DNA of 64,000 nucleotides, from the NCBI GenBank assembly GCA_027214345.1, contig JAPWHR010000005.1, forward strand, positions 239,783-303,782. The letters run 5' to 3'. This DNA comes from Comamonadaceae bacterium G21597-S1. GTDB lineage: Bacteria; Pseudomonadota; Gammaproteobacteria; Burkholderiales; Burkholderiaceae_C. Made by a program: the position numbers and the translations under genes. The notes under the pieces were generated by a model. It had not been told where the DNA came from and did no database searches. It saw nothing but the letters and a program-made list of their open reading frames with translations. This document shows, one piece after another, positions 44,463 through 52,269 of the stretch (its first letter is position 1; the number at the start of each line of letters is the position of its first letter).

Positions 44463-45932
44463 TCAGACCCGGCCGGAGACCGACATCACGCGGCGCAGAA
44501 AGGCCTTGCGATCCTGTGTGTTGTCGATCTCGTCGGCCAGCAGGTTGAACAACTCCTGTTCGGTGCGGGCACGCGCGGCGGCGCGACGCACGATGGCCTT
44601 TGCCACGGCACCGATATGCTGGGCCAGTTCGGATTCGGTGCGTGCCAGCATGACGGCATCGAACACCGGCTGGGATGGATACAGCCCGGTGGGCAGGCTG
44701 TGGGTGTGGCTGGGGCGGCTGCGCTCGCTGACCGGGGAGCCGGTACGTTCGGTCGCGGCGCGTCCGTGCTTCTTGACGAAGTCGGCGCGCGCGGCCCCGT
44801 CGGCGATGTCGGGGGCCAAAACATCGACCAGTTGCTGCAGCGTTGCAACCTTGCGGGCCGCGGACTTGACGACGATGTTCGCCACCGGACCCAGGTGCGC
44901 GGCCAGGTCGGCGGCCATCGCCTGCAGCGCCGCCGGGTCGAAGACTACGGTGGTGCTCGTCGGTGGCGGCATGCCGGGGGCGCCGGTGCGGGGTTGCAGC
45001 ACGGTCGTGGCATCGCCGAGCAGGGTAGGGTCGGCATCGACCGGCCGGTGTTGCGCCACGGATCGATCGGCCAGCGCCTGCAGCGACTGGCGCCAGGCCG
45101 CGACCGTCTGCGGCCGTGCGCGTTCGGAGGGTGCGAGCGCCCAGTCGATGGCCTCGAGCAGGGCCGGCGGGAATCGCTTCGCCTCGGCACTGTGCACCGT
45201 TGCCGGCATGGGATCCTGCGGTACACGCGCCGTGGCCTCCAGCGGCTTGTGACCCGTGACCAGCCAGTACAACACGCCGCCGAGCGCATAGATGTCGGTC
45301 CACGGGCCCTGGTTGCCGTGGGCATGGTATTGCTCCAGCGGCGCATAACCGGGCGAGACGATGGCGGTGCGCTCGGTGTCGACCGACGCCGCACGCGCCG
45401 AGCCGAAGTCAAGCAGCACCGGCGCGCCATCCTGGCGCATGAAGATATTGCCCGGCTTGATGTCGCGGTGCAGGAATCCGGACTGGTGGATGACCTCGAC
45501 ACCACCCAGCAGGGCCAGCGCCAGTTCGGTGACGCTGGCGGTCGACACCGGCCGCCGGGTCTTGATCCATTCGTTGAGCGGTTGTCCGGCGACGAACTCC
45601 ATGACCATGTAGGCGGTCTGGTTGGCCTCGAAGAATCGCATCACCCGCACGATGTTCGGATGGCGAAACGAGGCCAGCGTGCGCGACTCGTCCAGGAAGC
45701 GGTTGCGTCCCCAGGTGAATTTCTCCAGGGTCTGCTCCGAACGCGATCGGATTGAATGATCCTCGCCGCGCATGGCCAGGTCGCCGGGCAGGTATTCCTT
45801 GATCGCCACCTGCATGTTCAGGTTGGCGTCGGTGGCCAGGTAGGTCAGGCCGAAACCGCCGACGCCCAAGGTGGAGTCGATGCGGTACTCCTGCAGCTGG
45901 TAGCCGCGAGGCAACGCGATGTCGCTGTCCAT
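44463..45932 (-). CDS. Eukaryotic-like Ser/Thr protein kinase with tandem C-terminal helical repeat
   Basis: A 489-residue soluble kinase. The Gly loop LGVGGFGLTYLA, Lys45, HRDIKPGN (155-162) and DFG (175-177) are intact, so it should be active. There is no membrane helix. A Thr-rich linker (DATTVLQPRTG, about 307-317) leads to two related helical segments (331-390 and 424-483), both matching LA-HIG-VA--IV---AA-----QL--LLA--I. It lies 18 bp from the c-heme HAMP sensor, with which it is probably co-transcribed; the cyclase-FHA gene diverges from them. Confidence 0.93.
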   Translation of the reverse strand: MDSDIALPRGYQLQEYRIDSTLGVGGFGLTYLATDANLNMQVAIKEYLPGDLAMRGEDHSIRSRSEQTLEKFTWGRNRFLDESRTLASFRHPNIVRVMRFFEANQTAYMVMEFVAGQPLNEWIKTRRPVSTASVTELALALLGGVEVIHQSGFLHRDIKPGNIFMRQDGAPVLLDFGSARAASVDTERTAIVSPGYAPLEQYHAHGNQGPWTDIYALGGVLYWLVTGHKPLEATARVPQDPMPATVHSAEAKRFPPALLEAIDWALAPSERARPQTVAAWRQSLQALADRSVAQHRPVDADPTLLGDATTVLQPRTGAPGMPPPTSTTVVFDPAALQAMAADLAAHLGPVANIVVKSAARKVATLQQLVDVLAPDIADGAARADFVKKHGRAATERTGSPVSERSRPSHTHSLPTGLYPSQPVFDAVMLARTESELAQHIGAVAKAIVRRAAARARTEQELFNLLADEIDNTQDRKAFLRRVMSVSGRV

Positions 45933-45950
45933 GACCGCCGCCCCGTGGCC

Positions 45951-46823
45951 TCAGCGCTCGTCGATCAGGCTGATGGCCTTCTCGAGGCTGCGCCGCATCC
46001 GGTTGAAGGCCTTGGCCAGCACCGCCACTTCGTCCTTGCCCGATTCCGGCAGTTCAGGAATGTCGAGTTGGCCGACGCTGATCTTGTTGGCCGCTGCCGA
46101 CATGGTGCGGATCGGGCGCACGATGAGCATCGACAGCATGATGTTCAGGATCACGAACAACACGGCGAACACGGCCGTGAGCGATGCCATGAACGACAGG
46201 AACACGCTGTTGGCCTTCTCGATCGGCACCGACATTGGCACCGAGACGATCTGCGCGCCGATGATCTCGTTGTGCTTCCAGCCGAAGCCGTTGTTGCTGC
46301 CGTACAGCTTGACCATCGAGGGCGGTGCCGACTCGGCCGTCGTGTGACAGGCCAGGCAATTCGGGTCCGTGATCTGCAGCGGTCGTGCCAGATACAGCGA
46401 CGGACCCGTCGGCGTGTCGCGGATGCCGGCGAACTCGACCCGTGTCTGGTTGTTGCGGAAGTCGTTGATGATGTCCGACTCCCAACCCACCGCCCGGTCA
46501 CGCGGATTGGTCGGGTTCAGCGCGGCTTCCTTGTATGCGTAGTTCGGATATTTCTCGTGTAGTTTGCCCAGGATCTCGGTCGCCGCGTAGGCGGGCACGC
46601 TCTGGGGGAAGAATTCCTGGTCCATCGGCCGCAGCCGCGGTCGTACCTGGGACACCGTGTACGAGCGCATGGCCAGTGCCGCTTCCATCATCACGCCCGC
46701 GGTGCGCAGCACTTCCTCGCGCGCGTTCTCCTGCAGCAGATGACGCGACACGTAACCCGTGACGGCCAGGCCCAGGGCGAAAACCAGCAGCAACACCAGG
46801 TTGAACTTGAGCCGCAATCCCAT
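45951..46823 (-). CDS. DUF3365-type c-heme sensor with HAMP, no output domain
   Basis: A 290-residue membrane protein. Helix one (about 5-25) and helix two (about 208-232) flank a periplasmic DUF3365/Tll0287-like domain holding a covalent heme site CLACH (156-160). A HAMP region (about 232-284) follows, and the protein ends there at ISLIDER. The missing kinase or cyclase output implies that it signals to a separate protein. It is 18 bp from the Ser/Thr kinase and divergent from the cyclase-FHA gene. Heme would suit redox, NO or oxygen sensing (inference). Confidence 0.9.
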   Translation of the reverse strand: MGLRLKFNLVLLLVFALGLAVTGYVSRHLLQENAREEVLRTAGVMMEAALAMRSYTVSQVRPRLRPMDQEFFPQSVPAYAATEILGKLHEKYPNYAYKEAALNPTNPRDRAVGWESDIINDFRNNQTRVEFAGIRDTPTGPSLYLARPLQITDPNCLACHTTAESAPPSMVKLYGSNNGFGWKHNEIIGAQIVSVPMSVPIEKANSVFLSFMASLTAVFAVLFVILNIMLSMLIVRPIRTMSAAANKISVGQLDIPELPESGKDEVAVLAKAFNRMRRSLEKAISLIDER

Positions 46824-46984
46824 GGAGGTTTCCTAATGCAGCCTGCCGTGTCGCAGCGATGTCATGGGGCGAGGGGACATCGGCAAAGTATACGCGTGCG
46901 CCTGCCGTCATGGCCAGCGTCCACGGCGTGCCGCCGTGCGACGGCATGCTTGTCCGACACCGGCCGCTCAGGTATCGTGCACCC

Positions 46985-47959
46985 ATGATTGATTTGAGCA
47001 CGCTCAGCATGACGGACATCATCCGCCTGCAGGGCGCCTTGCAGCAGGAACTCACGCGCCGCTTCGAGAGGCCGATGACATTGGGTTTTTCCGACATCGT
47101 CGCTTCGACGCCGTATTTCGAACGGTTCGGCGACGCCGCCGGCCGGCAGCTGCAGCAATTGCACATCGACCTGCTGCAACGCTGCCTGCCCCCGCACGGC
47201 GGCCGCATCATCGACACCGTCGGCGACGGGGCCTTCCTGGCATTCGCCGATCCCGACGCGGCCATCGCCGCGCTGATCGCGTTCGAACAGAGCGTGACCA
47301 GCGAAAACACCGCGCGCGCGCGGGACCACCAGCTCAAGCTGCGCATCGGCGTGCATCACGGGCCGGTGCTGACCGACGGCGACGTGGTCAGCGGCGACTC
47401 GGTGAACCTGTGCTCGCGTGTGGCGGCGTCGGCCAGCAGCGGCGAGTTGCGGATCACGCGCGAGGTATTCCAGGAACTGGCGATGGCGCACCGGCTGCAA
47501 TGCCGTCCGGTCGCGGCGGTCGAGCTCAAGGGGGTCGCGCGGCAGGTCGAAATGCTGGCTTTCGACTGGCGCGACCTGTCGGTGTTCCCGACCCGGATCC
47601 GTATCGAGGAGACGCACGAGGAGCTCGAATTGCCGGCACAGGACATCGTCAGTTTCGGCCGCCTGCGCGATCACGAAGGCACGTTGGCCAACGACGTCGT
47701 GCTCGCACCGGTCGATCCGGCGCAGGCACGGCAGATCAGCCGCTGGCATTTCGAGTTGCGGCGCTTCGCCGATGGTTATCGCCTGCGCCCGGTGTCCGAT
47801 GGCGTCACCGAGGTCGATGGGGCCACGGTAGCCAAGGGCAGCGATGTGCCGGTGCGGCCCGGTACCCGGATCCGCGTGGCCCGGGTGTTGACCCTGACCT
47901 TGTTGTCACCCCAGCGTGTCCAGGCCGAGGATTCGGCCGCAACCCGGCTGGTGCTGTGA
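46985..47959 (+). CDS. Class III cyclase-like domain fused to FHA domain
   Basis: A 324-residue soluble protein. The cyclase-like part (about 30-190) keeps the metal Asps (Asp37, Asp81) and the VNLCSR Asn and Arg, but the purine-specifying Lys of adenylate cyclases is Asp77 in the motif IIDTVGDG. The FHA domain (about 210-315) has the [11 protein letters not shown] and ND motifs needed for phosphothreonine binding. The natural partner is the Ser/Thr kinase in the neighbouring divergent operon. The nucleotide specificity is unclear. Confidence 0.88.
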   Translation: MIDLSTLSMTDIIRLQGALQQELTRRFERPMTLGFSDIVASTPYFERFGDAAGRQLQQLHIDLLQRCLPPHGGRIIDTVGDGAFLAFADPDAAIAALIAFEQSVTSENTARARDHQLKLRIGVHHGPVLTDGDVVSGDSVNLCSRVAASASSGELRITREVFQELAMAHRLQCRPVAAVELKGVARQVEMLAFDWRDLSVFPTRIRIEETHEELELPAQDIVSFGRLRDHEGTLANDVVLAPVDPAQARQISRWHFELRRFADGYRLRPVSDGVTEVDGATVAKGSDVPVRPGTRIRVARVLTLTLLSPQRVQAEDSAATRLVL

Positions 47960-48081
47960 GACGTGCTGCATCGCGCCATGGCGGCGGCGCAATGCAGCAT
48001 GGTGCCGGTGTGAACCCGGGTGCGGCACGCAGCGCCCCCTTGCGCCGAATGCCGTCCGTTCGACCCCAACCAGGAGCCATC

Positions 48082-48609
48082 ATGATTGCCTTGCGTTCCG
48101 TTCTGTTCCTCTCCACCGTGCTGGCCTGCGTTCCCGTGACGGCGGCCGACATCAGCGTCACGATGCAGGCGGCCGGGCCGGCGGGAGCGGGCGCCACGCT
48201 GGGCGTGGTCCGCATCGAGCCGTCGCCCCATGGCCTGGTGTTGCGCCCCGCGCTCTCGGGCCTGGCCAGCGGCATGCATGGTTTCCACGTGCATGAGCAT
48301 CCGACGTGCGCACCCGGCATGCGCGACGGCATGTCGGTGGCGGCACTGGGCGCCGGGGGGCATTTCGATCCCGCCGGTACCGGTCGGCATGGCGAACCCT
48401 GGGGCGACGGCCACCTGGGAGACTTGCCGCCCCTGTACGTGGCGGCCGACGGCAGCGCCAGCATGCCGGTGCTGGCACCGCGGTTGACCCTGGCCGACGT
48501 GCGAGGGCGCTCGTTGATGGTGCATGCCGGTGGCGACAACCATGCCGACCATCCGCAGCCGCTGGGCGGAGGCGGGGCACGCGTGGCCTGTGGCGTCATT
48601 GCGCCCTGA
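48082..48609 (+). CDS. sodC: Cu,Zn superoxide dismutase, periplasmic
   Basis: A 175-residue SodC. A signal peptide ([19 protein letters not shown], cleaved near TAA) precedes the mature enzyme. Ligand and signature motifs: [33 protein letters not shown], and [24 protein letters not shown], giving copper and zinc His ligands and the disulfide. Converts superoxide in the periplasm. AGGAG lies before the ATG at 48082. It follows the cyclase-FHA gene by 122 bp, on the same strand. Confidence 0.94.
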   Translation: MIALRSVLFLSTVLACVPVTAADISVTMQAAGPAGAGATLGVVRIEPSPHGLVLRPALSGLASGMHGFHVHEHPTCAPGMRDGMSVAALGAGGHFDPAGTGRHGEPWGDGHLGDLPPLYVAADGSASMPVLAPRLTLADVRGRSLMVHAGGDNHADHPQPLGGGGARVACGVIAP

Positions 48610-48762
48610 TGGCTGGCGTGTCCACCGGGGTGGCGTCATGGTGCGGGTAATCCCCTAAGCCATCGGTTCGGCAAATCCGCGGTACCAACGCAAAATACGA
48701 AGCTCGCGTCCGTCTGGACGGTGACGGTCGGGCGAACCTTCCTATATGCATTGGAGACACAC

Positions 48763-49833
48763 ATGATCGACACGACTTCGGCGGGGCGGCGGCAATGGAA
48801 TTCTCGCGGCGAGGGCACGTCGCGGCGGGCGCGTGGCCTGCCGCGCATGGCCGCCCTGGCGTGCTGTGCATTGGCCGCCGTGCTGGCGGCACCGGCCTGG
48901 GCGCAGAACGTCACGCTCAAGGCGTCCCACCAGTTTCCGGGCGGCAAGGGCGACGTGCGCGACGAGATGGTGCAGATGATCGCGCGGGAGGTGGCCGCGG
49001 CCAAGGTGGGCCTGGAGATCAAGGTGTTCCCGGGCTCGAGCCTGGTCAAGGCCCAGGAGCAGTGGAAGGCGATGCAGACCGGCCAGATCGACATGACCTC
49101 GTTTCCGCTCGACTATGCGTCCGGCTTCCATCCGCAGTTCGGCGCCACCCTGATGCCGGGCCTGGTCAAGGGCCATGCCCATGCGCGGCGCATCAACGAC
49201 TCGGCCTTCATGAAGGACATCAAGGCCATCATCGAACAGGGCGGCGTGCACGTGCTGGCCGATGCCTGGCTGGCCGGCGCCTTCGGCTCCAAGGACAAGT
49301 GCATCAAGCGTCCCGAGGACGCGGCCGGCCTCAAGGTCCGCTCGGCCGGATCGACATTCGCGCAGATGTGGGCCGGTGCCGGCGCGTCCATCGTGTCCAT
49401 CCCCTCGAGCGAGGTCTACAACGCCTTGCAGCAGGGCGTGGCGCAGGCCACTGACACGTCGACCGGCAGCTTCGTGTCGTTTCGCCTGTACGAACAGCTC
49501 AAGTGCGTCACCGCGCCCGGCGACAACGCCTTGTGGTTCATGTACGAACCGGTGCTGATCTCGAAGAAGAGCTGGGACAAGCTCAACGATGCCCAGAAGA
49601 AGGCCCTGACCGCCGCGTCCAAGAAGGCCGAGGACTATTTCGAGGCCGAATCGAAGAAGCTCGACGACGACATGGTCGCGACCTACAAGAAGAACAACGT
49701 CGAAGTCGTCACGCTCAGCGATGCCGACGCCGAGGCCTGGCGCGCCGTGGCGCAGAAGACTTCGTACAAGGCCTTCGCCGAGAAAGTCCCTGGAGGCAAG
49801 GAGCTCATCGAGAAGGCACTGAGTGTCAAGTAA
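48763..49833 (+). CDS. TRAP transporter substrate-binding protein (DctP family)
   Basis: A 356-residue periplasmic receptor. A long signal peptide (Arg pairs, then MAALACCALAAVLAAPAWAQ) is followed by VTLKASHQFPGGKGD, the ligand-Arg segment LKVRSAGSTFAQMWAG, and DTSTGSFVSFRLYEQ. TRAP receptors typically bind organic acids. It is the first gene of dctPQM; dctQ overlaps its stop. A 12-bp inverted repeat (48710-48721) lies upstream. Confidence 0.93.
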   Translation: MIDTTSAGRRQWNSRGEGTSRRARGLPRMAALACCALAAVLAAPAWAQNVTLKASHQFPGGKGDVRDEMVQMIAREVAAAKVGLEIKVFPGSSLVKAQEQWKAMQTGQIDMTSFPLDYASGFHPQFGATLMPGLVKGHAHARRINDSAFMKDIKAIIEQGGVHVLADAWLAGAFGSKDKCIKRPEDAAGLKVRSAGSTFAQMWAGAGASIVSIPSSEVYNALQQGVAQATDTSTGSFVSFRLYEQLKCVTAPGDNALWFMYEPVLISKKSWDKLNDAQKKALTAASKKAEDYFEAESKKLDDDMVATYKKNNVEVVTLSDADAEAWRAVAQKTSYKAFAEKVPGGKELIEKALSVK

Positions 49834-50362
49834 GGGGGTGGCACCGCCGGCCTGGGTGGCGGCGGTGCATGCCGTGTCGCGCCTGTTCGGCGTCGTGGCC
49901 GCCGGCATGATCGTGGTCTCGATCGGGGTCATCTGCCACATGGTGTTCGTGCGGGCGGTGCTCGGCCATTCCTCGATCTGGCAGACCGAATTCGTGACCT
50001 TCGCGCTGGTGGCGGCGACCTTCATCGGTGCGCCCTACATCCTGCTCACGCGCGGCCATGTGGCGGTCGATGTCGTGCCCTTGATGCTGCAGACACCGGG
50101 GCGGCGCCTGTTGTGCATCGCCGGCAACCTGGTCGCCCTGGTGTTCTGCGGATTCTTCCTGTATGCCGCCATCCCCTGGTGGTGGGAAACCTGGCAAAGC
50201 GGCCAGACCACGCCGTCGATCTGGAAGGCGCGGGTCTGGATTCCCTACCTGTCGGTTCCGGTCGGCCTGACCGTGTTGTGCCTGCAGTTCATCGCCGACA
50301 CCTTCATGGTCGCCTCGCACCGGTCATTGCCATTCGGCCTGTCGGCGGAGGAGGGGCTGTGA
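49823..50362 (+). CDS. TRAP transporter small permease (DctQ family)
   Basis: A 179-residue, four-helix DctQ protein starting at GTG 49823, inside the end of the dctP gene. It has the family segment WQTEFVTFALVAATFIGAPYILLTRGHVAVDV. Works with DctM to move the solute by ion symport. 82 bp separate it from dctM. Confidence 0.93.
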   Translation: MSSKGVAPPAWVAAVHAVSRLFGVVAAGMIVVSIGVICHMVFVRAVLGHSSIWQTEFVTFALVAATFIGAPYILLTRGHVAVDVVPLMLQTPGRRLLCIAGNLVALVFCGFFLYAAIPWWWETWQSGQTTPSIWKARVWIPYLSVPVGLTVLCLQFIADTFMVASHRSLPFGLSAEEGL

Positions 50363-50444
50363 ACCGCCGGCGGGATTGCGCCGTACGGCGCGCGCGCATA
50401 TGGTTGCAGTCGATCGCGCGGTGTCAGGCGCCAGGAGTGTGGCC

Positions 50445-51752
50445 ATGAGCCCGCTGGCGATCGGCCTGCTGATCTTCGTGCTGACCACGGCCTTGCTGGC
50501 GACCGGCCTGCCGATCGCATTCGGCTTGGGCGCCGTCGCCTTGTTGTTCATGGTCGTGTTCGATGGCTGGAACAGCGTGCATTTCGTGCCAGAGACCATC
50601 TTCGCCGGCCTGTCCGACTTCACGCTGGTCTCGCTGCCGATGTTCATCATCATGGGAGCGGCGGTGGCCTCCTCGCGTGCCGGCAGCGACCTGTACGAGG
50701 CGCTGGCGCGCTGGCTGCACCGGGTGCCGGGCTCGCTGGTGATCTCCAACATCGGCGCCTGCGCCCTGTTCTCGGCACTCACCGGCTCGTCGCCGGCGAC
50801 CTGCGCGGCGATCGGCAAGATGGGCATTCCCGAGATGCGCAAGCGCGGCTACGACGCCGACCTGGCCACCGGCGCCATTGCCGCGGGCGGCACGCTGGGC
50901 ATCCTGATCCCGCCCTCGATCACGATGATCCTGTACGGCATCGCCTCCGAGACCTCGATCGGGCGGCTGTTCATCGCCGGCATCATTCCCGGCCTGCTGC
51001 TGACCGGCCTGTTCATGGCCTGGGCCCTGTTCCTGAGCTGGAAGCGCGGCACCAAGCTGGTGGACGAGGACCGCATCTATTCGATGAAGGAAAAGCTCGA
51101 GTTGCTGCCGCGGCTGCTGCCGTTCATCGCCGTCATCGTCGGCGTGGTGTACGCGCTGTATGGCGGCATCGCCACGCCGTCGGAGGCTGCCGGCGTCGGT
51201 GCCATGTTGTGCCTGGTCATGGTGATGGTGATCTACCGCGTCTGGCGGCCGATGGAGCTGTGGGCCATCATGCGCGACGGCCTGCGCGAGTCGGGCATGT
51301 TGCTGCTGATCATCGGCACCTCGATCCTGTTCGGCTACATGATGTCGTCGCTGCAGGTGACGCAGTCGCTGGCCGAGGCGATCGGCGAGATGCAGGTCAA
51401 CCGCTGGGTCATCCTGGCGGCCATCAACGTGCTGCTGCTGGTGGCCGGCATGTTCCTGCCGCCGGCGGCGATCATCCTGATGACCACCCCGATCCTGATG
51501 CCGGTCATCACCGCGGCCGGCTTCGACCCGATCTGGTTCGGCGTCATCCTGACCATCAACATGGAGCTGGGCCTGATCACGCCGCCCGTGGGGCTGAACC
51601 TGTTCGTCATCAACGGCATCACGCCGGACGTGCGCCTGCCCACCATCCTCAAGGGCGCGTTCCCCTTCATGTGCTGCATGGTCCTGGCCATCGTCATCCT
51701 GTGCGTGTTCCCGGAGCTGGCAACCTGGTTGCCGAGCAAGGTCATGGGTTGA
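50445..51752 (+). CDS. TRAP transporter large permease (DctM family)
   Basis: A 435-residue, about 12-helix DctM permease with GLPIAFGLGAVALLF, the SSPATCAAIGKMGIPEMRKRGYD loop and GTLGILIPPSITMILYG. AGGAG precedes the ATG at 50445. The exact solute is not known; a sialic acid, dicarboxylate or hydroxy acid transporter are all possible. Confidence 0.95.
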   Translation: MSPLAIGLLIFVLTTALLATGLPIAFGLGAVALLFMVVFDGWNSVHFVPETIFAGLSDFTLVSLPMFIIMGAAVASSRAGSDLYEALARWLHRVPGSLVISNIGACALFSALTGSSPATCAAIGKMGIPEMRKRGYDADLATGAIAAGGTLGILIPPSITMILYGIASETSIGRLFIAGIIPGLLLTGLFMAWALFLSWKRGTKLVDEDRIYSMKEKLELLPRLLPFIAVIVGVVYALYGGIATPSEAAGVGAMLCLVMVMVIYRVWRPMELWAIMRDGLRESGMLLLIIGTSILFGYMMSSLQVTQSLAEAIGEMQVNRWVILAAINVLLLVAGMFLPPAAIILMTTPILMPVITAAGFDPIWFGVILTINMELGLITPPVGLNLFVINGITPDVRLPTILKGAFPFMCCMVLAIVILCVFPELATWLPSKVMG

Positions 51753-51772
51753 ACGCGGTGCCGGCGACCGCC

Positions 51773-52240
51773 ATGCCACTGGACATCCGGCTCGATGACC
51801 TGAGCGATCCGCGGATCGCGGCCTTTCTCGAGCAGCATATCCGCGACATGCGGGCCGTCTCGCCGCCCGAGAGCAAACATGCGCTCGATCTGGCTGGACT
51901 GCGCCGGCCCGACATCCGGTTCTGGAGTGCCTGGCTCGACGGCGAGCTGGCGGGTTGCGTGGCTCTGCGCCAGCTCGACGCCCACCACGGGGAGCTCAAG
52001 TCCATGCGCACGGCGCCGGCGTTGCGGCGCCAGGGGCTGGCGCGATCCCTGTTGCTGCATGCGATGGCACAGGCGCGAGCGGCCGGCCTGCGGCGCGTGA
52101 GCCTGGAGACCGGGTCGATGCCGTTCTTCGCCCCCGCCCGTGCCTTGTATCGCGCCCATGGTTTCGTGCCGTGCGGGCCGTTCGCCGACTACCGCGAAGA
52201 CCCGAACAGCGTCTTCATGCGCTGCGACCTGGCCGACTGA
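51773..52240 (+). CDS. GNAT-family N-acetyltransferase
   Basis: A 155-residue GNAT protein. The acetyl-CoA binding motif RRQGLARSLLLHAMAQA and the ALYRAHGFVPCGPFADY ending identify the family (resembling PsiE/ArgA-like small-molecule acetyltransferases). The start is uncertain: ATG 51773 was chosen, GTG 51758 is an alternative. Its start lies 20 bp after dctM, so it is probably co-transcribed. Confidence 0.88.
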   Translation: MPLDIRLDDLSDPRIAAFLEQHIRDMRAVSPPESKHALDLAGLRRPDIRFWSAWLDGELAGCVALRQLDAHHGELKSMRTAPALRRQGLARSLLLHAMAQARAAGLRRVSLETGSMPFFAPARALYRAHGFVPCGPFADYREDPNSVFMRCDLAD

Positions 52241-52269
52241 CACGCGGTGCGCGTGGCGCCGACGCGCCG

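Noticed and set aside
48710-48721. CCGTC-N2-GACGG repeat upstream of the TRAP receptor gene
   Set aside because: Short, GC-rich and not placed at a clear promoter; too common to claim as an operator.
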